A DNA stretch of 64,000 nucleotides from Geobacter sp. (GCA_009684525.1 WKKR01000001.1:186001-250000); one strand, 5' to 3'; shown: positions 8,300-18,509, counted from the first letter of the stretch. Program-made: numbers and translations. Notes: generated from the sequence alone by a model not told the origin.

Positions 8300-9790
8300 A
8301 TGAACTACATCCTGGCCCTCGATCAGGGGACGACCAGTTCCAGGGCGATCATCTTTGACTGCGCAGGTACGATCAAGTCCGTGGCGCAACGGGAATTCCA
8401 ACAGATATTCCCTCAGCCGGGGTGGGTGGAGCATGATGCCTGGGAAATCTGGGCTACACAGGTAGGGGTGGCTGCCGAGGCAATCAGCAGGGTCGGACTT
8501 TCACCACGGGATATTGCTGCAATCGGCATTACCAACCAGAGGGAAACAACCCTGCTCTGGGACAAAAAGACCGGTGAACCGGTGTATAATGCCATTGTCT
8601 GGCAGGACCGCCGAACTGCCGGTATTTGCGAGCGGCTTAAGGCCGATGGTCTGGAGGCACTGTTTCGCGGGAAGACCGGCTTGGTTCTGGATGCCTATTT
8701 CTCCGGGACCAAGCTCTCCTGGCTGCTGGAAAATGTCCCCGGTGTCCGTGCGCGCGCGGAATCGGGCGAGCTTGCATTCGGTACCGTTGACAGCTGGCTT
8801 GTCTGGAACCTGACCGGCGGTCGGTTGCACATAACCGATGCCAGCAACGCTTCTCGTACCCTTCTCTTTAACATCAACACGCTGGAATGGGATGCGGAAC
8901 TCTTGCAACTGCTCGGTATCCCCGGAGAGGTTCTCCCACAGGTTGTGGATTCCAGTGCAGTCTATGGCGAGACAGTTGGCAATCTATTCGCTGCCAACAT
9001 TCCCATTGCCGGTATTGCCGGCGACCAGCAGGCAGCACTGTTCGGGCAGGCGTGCGGGAGTCCCGGCATGGCCAAGAATACCTACGGAACGGGCTGTTTC
9101 ATGCTGATGCACACCGGCGATCGACCGGTGACCTCCCGGTGCAATCTTCTCAGCACCATAGCCTGGAAGATCGCCGGCCGAGTCGAATACGCCCTTGAGG
9201 GGAGCGTTTTCATTGCCGGGGCCGGGGTGCAGTGGCTGCGGGACGGGTTGGGGATTATCCGCCATTCCGGGGAGGTCGAGTCATTGGCCGCCAGTGTCCC
9301 CGACAATGGGGGAGTTTACCTGGTACCAGCATTTACAGGGCTTGGCGCACCGCACTGGGACCCCTATGCCCGCGGAACGATCGTCGGCATTACACGGGGC
9401 ACCACAGCAGCCCACATCGCGCGGGCAACCCTGGAAAGTATCGCCTTTCAGGCAGCCGATCTCCTCTCCGTCATGGAGTCGGATGCAGGTGCCAATCTCA
9501 CCGAACTCCGGGTTGATGGGGGTGCCACGGTGAATACCCTCCTCATGCAGTTCCAGGCCGATCTCTTGGGGGTGCCGGTCGTGAGGTCGAAAATCAACGA
9601 AACGACAGCTCTGGGAGCGGCCTATCTGGCTGGCTTGGCAGTGGGAGTCTGGAAGGACCGGGATGAGATTGCCATGTTCTGGCAGAAGGATCGTGCATTC
9701 TTTCCGAAAATGGGACGTGACAGGGTTGCAAAGTTGCGTCGGCAATGGTCGCGTGCCCTGGAGCGTGCCAGAGGGTGGGAGGAGCCATGA
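8300..9790 (+). CDS. glpK: Glycerol kinase
   Basis: At 496 residues this is a full-length FGGY-family glycerol kinase, which makes sn-glycerol 3-phosphate from glycerol and ATP. Hallmarks are the N-terminal phosphate loop [16 protein letters not shown], the substrate-contact motif TNQRETT and the C-terminal FGGY-type block [26 protein letters not shown] sits upstream of the ATG. Its stop overlaps the start of glpD by the ATGA arrangement, so the two are translated together: glycerol to G3P to dihydroxyacetone phosphate. No glycerol facilitator is nearby. Confidence 0.97.
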   Translation: MNYILALDQGTTSSRAIIFDCAGTIKSVAQREFQQIFPQPGWVEHDAWEIWATQVGVAAEAISRVGLSPRDIAAIGITNQRETTLLWDKKTGEPVYNAIVWQDRRTAGICERLKADGLEALFRGKTGLVLDAYFSGTKLSWLLENVPGVRARAESGELAFGTVDSWLVWNLTGGRLHITDASNASRTLLFNINTLEWDAELLQLLGIPGEVLPQVVDSSAVYGETVGNLFAANIPIAGIAGDQQAALFGQACGSPGMAKNTYGTGCFMLMHTGDRPVTSRCNLLSTIAWKIAGRVEYALEGSVFIAGAGVQWLRDGLGIIRHSGEVESLAASVPDNGGVYLVPAFTGLGAPHWDPYARGTIVGITRGTTAAHIARATLESIAFQAADLLSVMESDAGANLTELRVDGGATVNTLLMQFQADLLGVPVVRSKINETTALGAAYLAGLAVGVWKDRDEIAMFWQKDRAFFPKMGRDRVAKLRRQWSRALERARGWEEP

Positions 9791-11373
9791 CCAGGGAAGA
9801 ACTGCTGCTGCAACTGGATGAGGTCAAATGCTGGGACATACTGGTGATCGGCGGCGGGGCAACTGGGCTGGGTACGGCGGTAGAGGCTGCTTCGCGCGGA
9901 TACAGGACTCTTCTCCTTGAGCAGGCGGATTTCAGCAGCGGTACTTCAAGCAAGAGCACCAAGCTGGTGCATGGCGGTGTTCGTTACCTGCAACAGGGGA
10001 ACTTCTCCCTGGTCCTGGAGGCGTTGCACGAACGTGGGCTCATGATCCGTAATGCCCCGCATCTGGTTCACAATCGCTCCTTTGTAGTGCCTCTGTACGA
10101 CTGGTGGGAGGGGCCGTTTTACGGAATTGGCCTCAAACTCTATGACATGCTGGCCGGAAAGTTGGGTCTGGGGCCGTCCCAGATCCTGTCGCGGGCCGAA
10201 ACTCTGCGTCATATTCCCACCGTACAACCGGAAGGTCTCCGCGGCGGAGTTATCTACCACGATGGCCAGTTCGATGATGCCCGACTGGCAGTGGCCCTGG
10301 CAAAAACCTGTGTGGGGCTCGGTGGTGTCCCTTTGAACCATTTCAGGGTGCTTGAGCTCCTCAAGGCTGATGGATTGGTGCGCGGAGTAGTTGCTGCTGA
10401 CTTCGAGACCGGTAAGGAATACGAACTGAAGGCACGGGTAGTGGTCAATGCTACCGGCCCTTTCTGCGATTCGGTCCGTCAGATGGACGATCGCGAATCG
10501 CCTCGACTGATTGCGCCAAGCCAGGGAGTGCATCTGGTCCTCGATCGGGAATTTCTTCCCGGAGGCAGTGCCATCATGGTCCCCCATACCGATGATGGTC
10601 GCGTCCTGTTTGCCGTGCCCTGGCATGACAAGGTGATTGTCGGTACCACCGATACCCCTGTTCCAAAAGTTTTGGCTGAACCGCAACCTTTTCCCGAGGA
10701 AGTGGATTTTCTCTTGCAGCATGCTGCCCGTTATCTCACTCGTGACCCCAAAGACCGCGATGTGCTGAGCGTTTTTGCCGGTGTTCGGCCGCTGGTCAGA
10801 AGTGGTGATGATGCTCGAACGGCATCTCTCTCGCGTGACCACACTCTGCTGGTTTCAGCTTCCGGCTTGGTGACGATTACTGGCGGTAAATGGACTACCT
10901 ACCGCAAGATGGGAGAAGATACGGTTACTACTGCTGCACGCCTGGCAGGGCTTGAGGAGCATGTTTCACAGACGGCTGAGCTTCACATCCATGGTTGGTG
11001 CGAAATTCCTGTCGATGCAGGAGACTGGAGTTCCTATGGTACCGACGCTACCGGGTTGGAGCAACTTTGCGCTGATATGCCATTTTTGAGGGAGCCGTTG
11101 CATCCCCGGCTCCCGTATCGCTATGCCGAAGTGATTTGGGGGGTACGTCATGAGTGGGCCAGGAGCATCGAGGACATACTGTCCCGACGGACACGCGCGT
11201 TGTTGCTGGATGCTCGTGCTGCAATGGAAGCGGCTCCAGAGGTTGCCAGGCTGATGGCAGATCTGCTCAGTCGCGATCTGGCCTGGCAGGAGGAGCAAGT
11301 TGCATCTTTTTGTCAATTGGCTAAGGGATATCTTGTCGGAAACCAAAATTCGCGAGCTAACGAAATGAGCTGA
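9787..11373 (+). CDS. glpD: FAD-dependent glycerol-3-phosphate dehydrogenase
   Basis: The 528-residue protein oxidises sn-glycerol 3-phosphate to dihydroxyacetone phosphate and passes electrons to quinone at the membrane. The FAD-binding motif [12 protein letters not shown] is at about 18-29, followed by the family signatures [20 protein letters not shown] and a late [18 protein letters not shown] region. The start is the ATG overlapping the glpK stop, with GGAGGAG upstream; a longer in-frame start would lie inside glpK. Length is normal for GlpD. Confidence 0.96.
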   Translation: MTREELLLQLDEVKCWDILVIGGGATGLGTAVEAASRGYRTLLLEQADFSSGTSSKSTKLVHGGVRYLQQGNFSLVLEALHERGLMIRNAPHLVHNRSFVVPLYDWWEGPFYGIGLKLYDMLAGKLGLGPSQILSRAETLRHIPTVQPEGLRGGVIYHDGQFDDARLAVALAKTCVGLGGVPLNHFRVLELLKADGLVRGVVAADFETGKEYELKARVVVNATGPFCDSVRQMDDRESPRLIAPSQGVHLVLDREFLPGGSAIMVPHTDDGRVLFAVPWHDKVIVGTTDTPVPKVLAEPQPFPEEVDFLLQHAARYLTRDPKDRDVLSVFAGVRPLVRSGDDARTASLSRDHTLLVSASGLVTITGGKWTTYRKMGEDTVTTAARLAGLEEHVSQTAELHIHGWCEIPVDAGDWSSYGTDATGLEQLCADMPFLREPLHPRLPYRYAEVIWGVRHEWARSIEDILSRRTRALLLDARAAMEAAPEVARLMADLLSRDLAWQEEQVASFCQLAKGYLVGNQNSRANEMS

Positions 11374-11491
11374 GGAATTTTCAGAGTCCGGTACACGGGA
11401 AATCCTACACTTGATGCAAGCATACTTACCATTTCTTTGGAGAAGGAGTATGCTGATAACACAAGCAGGCAAGGTGGAGAGGGGAAAACGT

Positions 11492-11827
11492 ATGGTCGTG
11501 AGGAGGTTCATTCTACTCTTGTGTGTCGTTGCACTTTCCTCTCCGGTATGGGCAGACCAGCGCGAGAGCTTGATCTGTCGGGGAGGACTCGTTACGATTG
11601 GGGATACGGTGGGGGAAGTTGTCAGCAAGTGTGGAGAACCTACCTATAGCTCGTCTCGTAACGACAAAAGGATCGAAGCGGATTCGAGATACTCCCAGGA
11701 TCGGACTGTCACCACCATCAGGGTGGATGATTGGATCTATAACTTTGGTCCAAACCAGTTCCAATATCAGGTCATTTTTGAAAATGGCAGGGTAGCTCGT
11801 TTTGAAAGTCTTGGATATGGGTATTAA
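11492..11827 (+). CDS. DUF2845-family exported protein
   Basis: A 111-residue protein with a signal peptide (MVVRRFILLLCVVALSSPVWA) and a mature region LICRGGLVTIGDTVGEVVSKCGEP..., which matches the DUF2845 pattern of a Gly-rich start, a conserved Cys pair and a final V-F-ENGRV...LGYG. It is probably periplasmic; the function of DUF2845 is not known. The ATG preceded by GGAGAGGGG is preferred to three upstream in-frame starts because it places the signal peptide at the N-terminus. Confidence 0.8.
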   Translation: MVVRRFILLLCVVALSSPVWADQRESLICRGGLVTIGDTVGEVVSKCGEPTYSSSRNDKRIEADSRYSQDRTVTTIRVDDWIYNFGPNQFQYQVIFENGRVARFESLGYGY

Positions 11828-11852
11828 TTGAAGAGCATTGGCCCGCAGTTGG

Positions 11853-12245
11853 ATGTTGGACCAAGGTGAGAGTGGCGACATAGTGGATGTTGGAAATAGG
11901 CTCAACTCGCATGCAGAGCGACCATTGATATGCGACAGCGACCTTGAGATCGAGTTCTATCGTGCTTCGGGACCTGGCGGTCAGCACCGCAATACCACTG
12001 ATTCGGCAGTGCGGATCAAGCACGTCCCAACGGGAATAGTGGTTCAGGCGTCAGAAAGCCGCTCCCAATTCCGTAATCGTGCGGTTGCGTTAGCACGTTT
12101 GAAAGAAGAACTCGAACGGCGACAGAGAAAATCAAAGCGGCGCATTTCCACCAAGGTGACTCCAGGGGCTCGGGAGAGACGACTGGAATCCAAACGAAAG
12201 ACCTCCGCAAAGAAGCGCCTCAGATCTGCTCCTCCAGATGAGTGA
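11853..12245 (+). CDS. Stand-alone RF-1-domain (GGQ) protein, ArfB-like
   Basis: A 130-residue protein holding only the class-I release factor catalytic domain. The GGQ motif that triggers peptidyl-tRNA hydrolysis is at about 42-44 ([10 protein letters not shown]), followed by a conserved [14 protein letters not shown] strand and a Lys/Arg-rich C-terminal tail (about 90-130), the part that enters the empty mRNA channel in ArfB/YaeJ. No codon-recognition domains are present. It may rescue stalled ribosomes. The start is uncertain: ATG at 11853 lacks a good ribosome-binding site; TTG at 11838 and GTG at 11883 are alternatives. Confidence 0.82.
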   Translation: MLDQGESGDIVDVGNRLNSHAERPLICDSDLEIEFYRASGPGGQHRNTTDSAVRIKHVPTGIVVQASESRSQFRNRAVALARLKEELERRQRKSKRRISTKVTPGARERRLESKRKTSAKKRLRSAPPDE

Positions 12246-12340
12246 GTTTTTCCAACCAAGTTGGGTCTTGTGTAATCTCTAACGAACGATAAGACCTGCC
12301 AAGCGTTTTGCCGGAAATTTAATCCCTTCGGATCACTCAA

Positions 12341-12472
12341 GTAAAAAAAATTTACACATGCTGTAGAGGCAATATGGGCAATGCTTTACAGTCGTGTGTA
12401 AAAAAAATTTACAGATAGCTAACACTTTGTAATTGTTAGATAAAGCGTTAAGTGTAAAATATATTTACACTT
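12341..12472. repeat. Enhancer array A: three palindromes GTGTAAA-N5-TTTACAC
   Basis: Three inverted repeats are centred at 12348, 12405 and 12461 (57 and 56 bases apart). The third is perfect over 9+9 bases (AAGTGTAAA-N5-TTTACACTT, 12450-12472), the second has one mismatch at its right edge, and the first lacks the two outer left bases. The array lies 174 bases upstream of a sigma-54 promoter that precedes a sigma-54 activator gene, the classic position for upstream activating sites. A second array with the same spacing lies at 20134-20266. The motif resembles the TyrR box (TGTAAA-N6-TTTACA) but has a 5-base spacer. The surrounding 530-base gap has no other feature except the promoter listed next. 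Confidence 0.88.
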
Positions 12473-12645
12473 GGACGATATGCTGAATTCGTCGAATTTA
12501 TACTTGACCTGCCGATTGCAAAGAAGACCAGGGTAATTTTCTGTAGGGTAAGGACTGTGAATGTGTATGGGAAAAGTCAGAAATGTACTGATCATGAGAA
12601 GTTATCCCAGTTTGGCTATTACCGGTTTTCACATGAATGCAGAAA

Positions 12646-12661
12646 TGGTGCAGAAATTGCT
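12646..12661 (+). promoter_or_regulatory. Sigma-54 promoter of the activator gene
   Basis: TGGTGCAGAAATTGCT matches every position of the sigma-54 consensus TGGYRYRNNNNTTGCW, with GG and GC ten bases apart. Transcription would start near 12672, about 100 bases before the activator ATG. With the array upstream it implies auto-activation. Confidence 0.82.
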
Positions 12662-12775
12662 TTTACGTTTCAATATCTATTCCACGGGGGAACAGTAAGC
12701 TTGCATGGCCTTGCATACCGGGCAAATCATGCCAAAGTGGCTTTCCCAAAAGGCTGGATGGACAGGAGCTGAGAG

Positions 12776-14233
12776 ATGAAGAAGGATGTCGTACCATCAC
12801 TGGAACTTGAACGATCTTTGCTGGTGGTTGATGATGATCTGGATTTCCTGAATGAACTCAGGGTCATGCTCCAATCTAACGATGTCAGGTCTGTGATTAC
12901 CCTCTCCAACAGTAAGGCTGTTCTTCCCATGTTGGAAGAAGGAGGAATTTCGGTGCTGCTCATGGACTGGGTAATGCCAGGGCTTACCGGGTCAGAGCTG
13001 CTTCCCCTTGTCGTTCAGCGTTATCCCCATATTCCAGTCATTGTGTTGACAGCAGTCAATGACCTTGCAACTGCCATTGCAAGCATCAAACAGGGAGCCT
13101 TTGATTATATCACCAAGCCGGTGGACACCAATCGGCTTTTGCTGAACATCCACAAGGCATATCAGATAAGCGAACTTTCCAGCCAGAACAAGTTGCTCAA
13201 GAACTATCTGTTGGGGGAACCTCTGGCCCGTCCCGACTGTTTCAATGAAATTCTGACCAGAAGCACCAAGTTGCAGGCGATATTCAAGGTAGTGGAAACT
13301 ATTGCGCCTTCACTGCATCCTGTGTTGATTACCGGAGAAACAGGCGTCGGTAAGGAGTTGATTGCCCAATCTGTTCACAAGGCGAGTGGCTTAAAGGGAA
13401 AATTCGTTCCGCTGAATGTGGCAGGTCTTGACGATATCATGTTTACGGATACCTTGTTTGGGCACAAAAAAGGTGCGTTTACCGGTGCGACCGACGCGCG
13501 GGAAGGACTCATAGCCAAGGCTCAGGGAGGCACTCTGTTTCTTGATGAGATAGGTGACCTGAGTATGGAGTCGCAGGTGAAACTGCTCCGTTTGCTGCAG
13601 GAGCACGAATATTACCGTCTTGGTTCGGATGCACTGGTAAAAAGTGATGCGCGAATCATAGCGGCTTCAAACCGTAATTTTTCTCATCTCATTGAACGGG
13701 ATAAATTCCGGCAGGATCTATTCCAACGACTCTGTTTCCACGAGATTCAAGTGCCGCCCTTGAGAGAGAGGCCGGAAGATATTCCTTTGCTTGCAAGTCA
13801 CTATGTCAAGCTTGCTGCTGAAACCTATGGCAGGCCAGCGCCTCGCCTTGCCCGAGAGGTTATTTTTGCCATGCAGGAATATGAGTTTCCCGGGAATGTT
13901 CGCGAGTTGATTAGTAAAATCGGTAGTGCTGTGGCGCATAATAACCGTGACGTCCTTAATTTACAGGATTTTCCGGGTATTCCGTCACGTTTCAGAGCAA
14001 AGAATACCATACGTTTTGCTTATGACGGCCTGTTTAGTATGCAGGCAACCTTTGAACAGTTCCCGACGCTTGACGAAATGGAGCAGATGCTCATCGAACA
14101 AGCTTTAAAGGTAACGGAGGGAAATAAAAAAGCTGCTGCTGATCTGCTTGGGATTACCCGACCGACATTACACAAACGATTAACCGAACATCGGGCTGAA
14201 TCCCCTATCCTGTCACAGGCACTTGCACAGTGA
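12776..14233 (+). CDS. NtrC-family sigma-54 response regulator
   Basis: The 485-residue protein has the full three-domain layout. The receiver domain (14-128) has the acidic cluster at 19-21, phospho-acceptor Asp64 (VLLMDWVMPG) and Lys in YITKP. The AAA+ domain (about 155-385) has Walker A GETGVGKE (187-194), the sigma-54-contacting loop GAFTGA (233-238), and Walker B GGTLFLDEIGDL. A Fis-type helix-turn-helix lies at the end (about 440-478, KKAAADLLGITRPTLHKRL). It should activate sigma-54 promoters by ATP hydrolysis after phosphorylation. Its likely partner is the kinase gene converging on it from the right, whose 3-prime end overlaps by 29 bases. AGGAG precedes the ATG. The palindrome arrays are the best candidates for its binding sites (inference). 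Confidence 0.95.
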   Translation: MKKDVVPSLELERSLLVVDDDLDFLNELRVMLQSNDVRSVITLSNSKAVLPMLEEGGISVLLMDWVMPGLTGSELLPLVVQRYPHIPVIVLTAVNDLATAIASIKQGAFDYITKPVDTNRLLLNIHKAYQISELSSQNKLLKNYLLGEPLARPDCFNEILTRSTKLQAIFKVVETIAPSLHPVLITGETGVGKELIAQSVHKASGLKGKFVPLNVAGLDDIMFTDTLFGHKKGAFTGATDAREGLIAKAQGGTLFLDEIGDLSMESQVKLLRLLQEHEYYRLGSDALVKSDARIIAASNRNFSHLIERDKFRQDLFQRLCFHEIQVPPLRERPEDIPLLASHYVKLAAETYGRPAPRLAREVIFAMQEYEFPGNVRELISKIGSAVAHNNRDVLNLQDFPGIPSRFRAKNTIRFAYDGLFSMQATFEQFPTLDEMEQMLIEQALKVTEGNKKAAADLLGITRPTLHKRLTEHRAESPILSQALAQ

Positions 14234-15773
14234 CAGTGGTCCCTTTGCCCTCTACTGAGTCTATATCAAGCGAACCTTTATGTTCAGATACGATAAAATT
14301 TGAGATGTAGAGACCTAAACCGCTTCCTCCTTTGTCGATTCGTGTTGAAAAGAAGGGCTCACAAAGTTGATCGCGATACTCGGGAGGGATACCGTCCCCT
14401 TCGTCCTGAACGCGTATCAAGACAGTGTTGCCCTGGGGACTCACTGAGGTTGTAATGGAAATATTGCCTCTTCTGTCTGGCATGGCCTGAATCGCATTAA
14501 GGAGCAGGTTGATGATTACCTGTTCCAGTTGATGGTGATTTCCGGTTACCTGCGGCAGATCGGGTGCCAGATCTGCCGTGATAGTCATGTCACCCTGGCG
14601 CCCGTGTGCACGGATGATAGCAAGAGCCCCATTTACAACCTGGTTGATGTTGACGTCTGTGCGGAACTCATTCCGTTCCCCTAGGCTGTAAGCCCGGAGA
14701 TCATGTATTACGCGTTCGATTCGGGCTGTATTTCTGACAATGGTTTCACTTGAGCTAGAGATTTCTTCTTTAGCCTTGTCGAAGGGGAGACCGCCAAGGC
14801 TGAAAGATCCTTCTTCCCGGGCAACTCCTTCCAGAATTGGGAGTGTATCTTTCCATGCTCTTGTGAGAAATTGTCCTGCAAGGCGAATGGATCCATTGGG
14901 GTTGTTGATTTCGTGGGCCATACTGGATACTAAAAGCCCGAGAGAGGTCATCCGGTTTGTTTGTATTAGCTTTGCCATGAGGCGTTGTTTTTCTTCTTGA
15001 ACTTCAAGTTTCATGGCATGGAAGAGTTCTTCCTGAAGTTGGCGATTCTGTTCTTCTCTATTTTTGAGAGACTCGGCGAGTTCGTTGATTGCTTCAGCCG
15101 CCCAACTCGGCTCGTCATTTGACTCAGTGACAATTCTAACTGAATAGTCGCCTTGACGGATAGTTTGCACCCCCTGCATTAAGGCATTGAAAGAACGTGT
15201 CATCCAAGTGAGTGCCTTGAAGCCGAGAAACAGTACCAATAACCAGAAGCTCAGGGTAGTAACACTGGTGAAAATGATCAGTTCCCTGATTCTCTGGGCG
15301 AGGTCACCGGTATCGAGATCAAGACGCACCGTACCCAGTCGGTATGTAGGAGTCGGTACTCCTGTGAGTGCTGCTTCTGCAGATGTTGGGAGGTTGCCAG
15401 AGGTTACAGCTACTGTTTCACTTAGAGTGGTACCGGGTGTTTGAGTACTTTCGGGTCGCATATTGACGAGGATTTTCCCATCATTACCGGCAATAACGAT
15501 TCGTACGACCTGTGGATGTCGTGCAATGTCAGATGCCAATCTCCAGAGATTGTCACGATCTTCGGCATAGAGGTAGAGTCGGATGCTGTTGGCAAGCTGC
15601 GATGCAAGCAGCCGAGCTTTTTCCGAAGCTTCCCTTTTGGAAGAGTGAATCTCACGGACGATGAAAACGGTGGAGAATACGGCGGTGATGATTGCGGTGA
15701 TTGCGGTGAAGATCACGAAAAGGCGGAAATGAAAGCTTCTTCGGTATGTCTGAAATCGGTTGAAGGATGTCAT
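14205..15773 (-). CDS. Membrane histidine kinase, partner of the convergent sigma-54 regulator
   Basis: This 522-residue sensor kinase has two membrane helices (about 17-39 and 167-187) that enclose a periplasmic sensing domain of some 125 residues, then a HAMP-like linker, a coiled coil (about 235-270), a HisKA-type H-box SSMAHEINNPNGSI with His287, and an HATPase domain with N (INLLLNAIQAM), G1 (DEGDGIP) and G2 (GSGLGLYI) boxes. It is the last gene of the operon TonB receptor - binding protein - kinase; 23 bases separate it from the binding-protein gene. The arrangement suggests that the binding protein presents a ligand to the periplasmic domain. It overlaps the end of the response regulator gene on the other strand. 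Confidence 0.95.
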   Translation of the reverse strand: MTSFNRFQTYRRSFHFRLFVIFTAITAIITAVFSTVFIVREIHSSKREASEKARLLASQLANSIRLYLYAEDRDNLWRLASDIARHPQVVRIVIAGNDGKILVNMRPESTQTPGTTLSETVAVTSGNLPTSAEAALTGVPTPTYRLGTVRLDLDTGDLAQRIRELIIFTSVTTLSFWLLVLFLGFKALTWMTRSFNALMQGVQTIRQGDYSVRIVTESNDEPSWAAEAINELAESLKNREEQNRQLQEELFHAMKLEVQEEKQRLMAKLIQTNRMTSLGLLVSSMAHEINNPNGSIRLAGQFLTRAWKDTLPILEGVAREEGSFSLGGLPFDKAKEEISSSSETIVRNTARIERVIHDLRAYSLGERNEFRTDVNINQVVNGALAIIRAHGRQGDMTITADLAPDLPQVTGNHHQLEQVIINLLLNAIQAMPDRRGNISITTSVSPQGNTVLIRVQDEGDGIPPEYRDQLCEPFFSTRIDKGGSGLGLYISNFIVSEHKGSLDIDSVEGKGTTVTVQVPVTG

Positions 15774-15796
15774 AACCGTTTTCCCATTGTTGGAAT

Positions 15797-16663
15797 CTAT
15801 TCAAGTTCTTCTGGAGCGATTCCCAATCTGCGCAGCACATTGCGGTTAATCTTTAGAATGGCCCTTCGGGGAGATTCCATGGGAGTCTCTTCTGGATCAA
15901 TTCCTTTACTAAATTTCAATGCCATCTCTGCAGCCTGTTTGCCCATATCGAATCGGTCAACTTCCAAAACTGCTGAGGAACCGAGGCTGAGGTAAATGCT
16001 GGCAAACGCTACAACTGGAATTCGCTCGCGCTGCGAGAAGTGAAAAAATGCTTCAGCGGTTTGTTGAGTTACAACGACTGGATCGGGGATCATCCAAAGG
16101 GCATCCACCTCTCGGCTGAGAGAGGTAAGTTGATGCTGTGTGTCTTTGGAAGATCGGACCTCCCGCAAAACGAGTACTATGCCACTTCGTGCCGCTAATT
16201 GACTTGCCCGACGGATGTAGGCACCGCTTCTTGCGGGATTGTATAGTATTCCGACACGTTTTGCCCTGAGGTTGGAAAAGATCGGAATATATCGCTCCGG
16301 TGAGATCAGCATGCTGATGCCGGAGAGATTGGGGTGTGAGCTGTTCATGTTCTGGAGATTGAGCGACATCAGGGAGATGATAGGGACCGTTCTGATCCGC
16401 TTCACTGCATTGAGAGCGGTATCACCAAGGGTGAGGATCAATCGGGGCTGCTCCTCGCGGACAAGTCGGGTAATGTCTGTCTCGCTGTAATCTGCAAGAG
16501 TGATGATATGCATGGATGAGGGGCGTACGGATTGGAACCCCCTGAGGATATCGTCGAAGATAGGGTCCCGCCGGCTTTGTATCACAAGCGTGTCAGAAGA
16601 GGCAGCGGACCCAATGGGGAACAGCAAAGTGCTGAGAAGGATAAGCGAGGCAAGAACCCTCAA
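15797..16663 (-). CDS. Periplasmic ABC_sub_bind-type binding protein without a transporter
   Basis: A secreted binding protein of the ABC_sub_bind family (type-1 periplasmic fold): signal peptide LRVLASLILLSTLLFPIGSA, then two alpha/beta lobes, with the family traits LILTLGDTALNAV, RVGILYNPARSG and the hinge-side segment RIPVVAFASIYLSLGSSAVLEVD. No ATPase or permease gene lies nearby, so it probably serves sensing rather than import. It is encoded between a TonB receptor and a histidine kinase. I use the TTG overlapping the receptor stop, which has GAGGG seven bases upstream and begins at the signal peptide; an ATG at 16693 would add ten charged residues. Confidence 0.85.
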   Translation of the reverse strand: MRVLASLILLSTLLFPIGSAASSDTLVIQSRRDPIFDDILRGFQSVRPSSMHIITLADYSETDITRLVREEQPRLILTLGDTALNAVKRIRTVPIISLMSLNLQNMNSSHPNLSGISMLISPERYIPIFSNLRAKRVGILYNPARSGAYIRRASQLAARSGIVLVLREVRSSKDTQHQLTSLSREVDALWMIPDPVVVTQQTAEAFFHFSQRERIPVVAFASIYLSLGSSAVLEVDRFDMGKQAAEMALKFSKGIDPEETPMESPRRAILKINRNVLRRLGIAPEELE

Positions 16664-18486
16664 AACCGTGCCCTCACGCCGCCTTCGATCCATCTGCCTG
16701 GGTTGGAGTAGAAATCGATGGTATATTGTGAGCCATTAAAGAGATTACGCACCGAGACGAAGAGTTCCAGTGAGGATGTCTCGCTACGCGCAACTGTGGC
16801 CCCCAGGAAGAGGTCCCAGATGACGGCTGAATAGCGTGGATTGAAGACCACCCCGTCATTCCAGTCGATGTACCTGCCGGTGAGCGTTCCGTGCAGGAAT
16901 TCCCCATCGTTATAGTTGACCGCCAGATTGGCGCTGTGGCGGGGTATCCCCTTGATAACGGCGCCGCTCTCGTCGTCGTTGGCATAGACAAAGGTGTACC
17001 CGACTGCCAGCGAGGTGTTGAAAGCCGGGGCGGTTTTCGCTTCCAGTTCGACTCCATGCTTGAGATAGCGCTTGTTCTGTCTTACAAGCGTTGTAGAATT
17101 GATGGAGGCGATGTCCCAGGTTTCGTTTCTGAATAAGGTTCCCTTCAGCCAGAGCGGGGCGATGGCCGTGCTCTCGATCCCGACTTGGGAGGTCCAGACC
17201 TTTTCCGCCTGCTGGTCGAGAAGCAATGAAGGAAGACTGTACCCCTTGGCGGTGTACCCCCTGACGGTGGTGTCGTCGGAGATGCGCCAGGTCAACCCGA
17301 GGGAGGGGCTGAACTGGTCGCTGCTGGTTGCCACCCGGTCCATCCGGATGCCAGGGATGAGGGAGAACGGGCCGAGGGAGATGGTATCATTGAGGTAGAT
17401 TCCCCAGCGGTCCGCTGTCCTGCTGGATTCATCCACAGGGTTCAGGGAGTTGGCCTGTTTAAGTTCCACATGTTCGAAGTCGCCTCCTGCAACCACCAGG
17501 TGGTTCGTGCCGTGCCAGACCAGTTTGCCGCTGCTGCCGGTGACGGTGTCTTCAGCTTCATTATCGATTCGCAGGTTGTTGCTGATAAGTAATTGCGACA
17601 CCACAGCCCGTTTTGTCGCATGCCTACCGGATAATTCTAGAGTAAGTCGGTCGTTGACCGGTTGCTGCAGGGTGCCGGTGACAAAGAGGTAGGTGAGGTC
17701 GTCGTCAGCCTGAAGGTTTAGGGAAGGGGCGGCGAATTGCTCCCTCTTGCTGTCGAACCGGCCGAGGGAGAGACTGAGGAGCCCCCGTTTGGGGAGGTCG
17801 AGGGTAAGCTTGGTGTAGAGATTGTTTCCCCTAGTCTCATTGTGGGGGCGGAATCCTCCGGATGTAAGGTAGCCACCGGAGAGGTAGTAGCCGAGCTGTT
17901 CCACGGTGCCGTCCATGGCGCCATGCACGTCTGATGTCCGTCGGTCCCCCACGCTAGCCGAAGCAGTACCACCGGCGGCGCGGTCGGGGGTTGGTCCCTT
18001 GGTGATGACGTTGATCACCCCACCCAGGGCTTGGCCCCAGGAGGACGAGGCTGCCCCCTTGACGATCTCCAGCCGCTCGATGATGTGGGCCGGGATCAGG
18101 GCCACGTCGGCATAGTTGTCGGACAGGTTGTTGAAGGGGACGTCATCGATCAGGATCAGCACATGGTTGTACTGGGAGCCCTGGACATAGACCGGTGTGG
18201 TGCTGCCGGGGCTCCCCGGATTGCCGAGCTGGATGCCCGGGATGGTCTGGAGGATGTCGGCCAGGGTGTGTGGATTGAGAGCCTCGATCTCCGCGCTGGT
18301 GACGACCGTGACATTCTCTGCAGTGCGTGAGGCCGGCTTGGGGGCGCGACCAACGGTAATGGTCTCGTCCTGCCAGCCGCTGAAGAGGCCGAGGGTCTCG
18401 TCCGTCTCCTCTGCAACTGCCAAACCTTGGCAGAGTGAGAGCAGCAGCATGAGTGGCAGAAGATATTTGGTCAGTACGTTGGTCAT
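16660..18486 (-). CDS. TonB-dependent outer-membrane receptor
   Basis: A 608-residue receptor: signal peptide (1-25), TonB box ETITV at about 41-45, plug domain (about 55-160, with LADILQTIPGIQLGNPG and the LEIVKGAASSSWG segment), then a 22-strand-type barrel ending in the aromatic C-terminus GGVRARF. The overall pattern is BtuB/siderophore-receptor-like, for uptake or sensing of a large ligand at the outer membrane. It opens the operon with the binding protein and the kinase. A sigma-54 promoter ends only about 25 bases upstream of its ATG and no Shine-Dalgarno is visible. It is divergent from the peptide and maturase genes, so the ligand may be the modified peptide or something linked to it (inference). 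Confidence 0.93.
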   Translation of the reverse strand: MTNVLTKYLLPLMLLLSLCQGLAVAEETDETLGLFSGWQDETITVGRAPKPASRTAENVTVVTSAEIEALNPHTLADILQTIPGIQLGNPGSPGSTTPVYVQGSQYNHVLILIDDVPFNNLSDNYADVALIPAHIIERLEIVKGAASSSWGQALGGVINVITKGPTPDRAAGGTASASVGDRRTSDVHGAMDGTVEQLGYYLSGGYLTSGGFRPHNETRGNNLYTKLTLDLPKRGLLSLSLGRFDSKREQFAAPSLNLQADDDLTYLFVTGTLQQPVNDRLTLELSGRHATKRAVVSQLLISNNLRIDNEAEDTVTGSSGKLVWHGTNHLVVAGGDFEHVELKQANSLNPVDESSRTADRWGIYLNDTISLGPFSLIPGIRMDRVATSSDQFSPSLGLTWRISDDTTVRGYTAKGYSLPSLLLDQQAEKVWTSQVGIESTAIAPLWLKGTLFRNETWDIASINSTTLVRQNKRYLKHGVELEAKTAPAFNTSLAVGYTFVYANDDESGAVIKGIPRHSANLAVNYNDGEFLHGTLTGRYIDWNDGVVFNPRYSAVIWDLFLGATVARSETSSLELFVSVRNLFNGSQYTIDFYSNPGRWIEGGVRARF

Positions 18487-18509
18487 GGGTTTGTCCGTCC
18501 CGATTATAT

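Noticed and set aside
12341-12472. Repeat array as a CRISPR or plasmid-type iteron set
   Set aside because: Only about 17-23 bases of each 57-base unit are conserved and they are palindromic; there are no cas or rep genes. An enhancer array fits better.
12557-12772. Open frame of 71 codons directly before the sigma-54 activator gene
   Set aside because: It contains the perfect sigma-54 promoter in its middle, has no ribosome-binding site, and its composition does not look coding.
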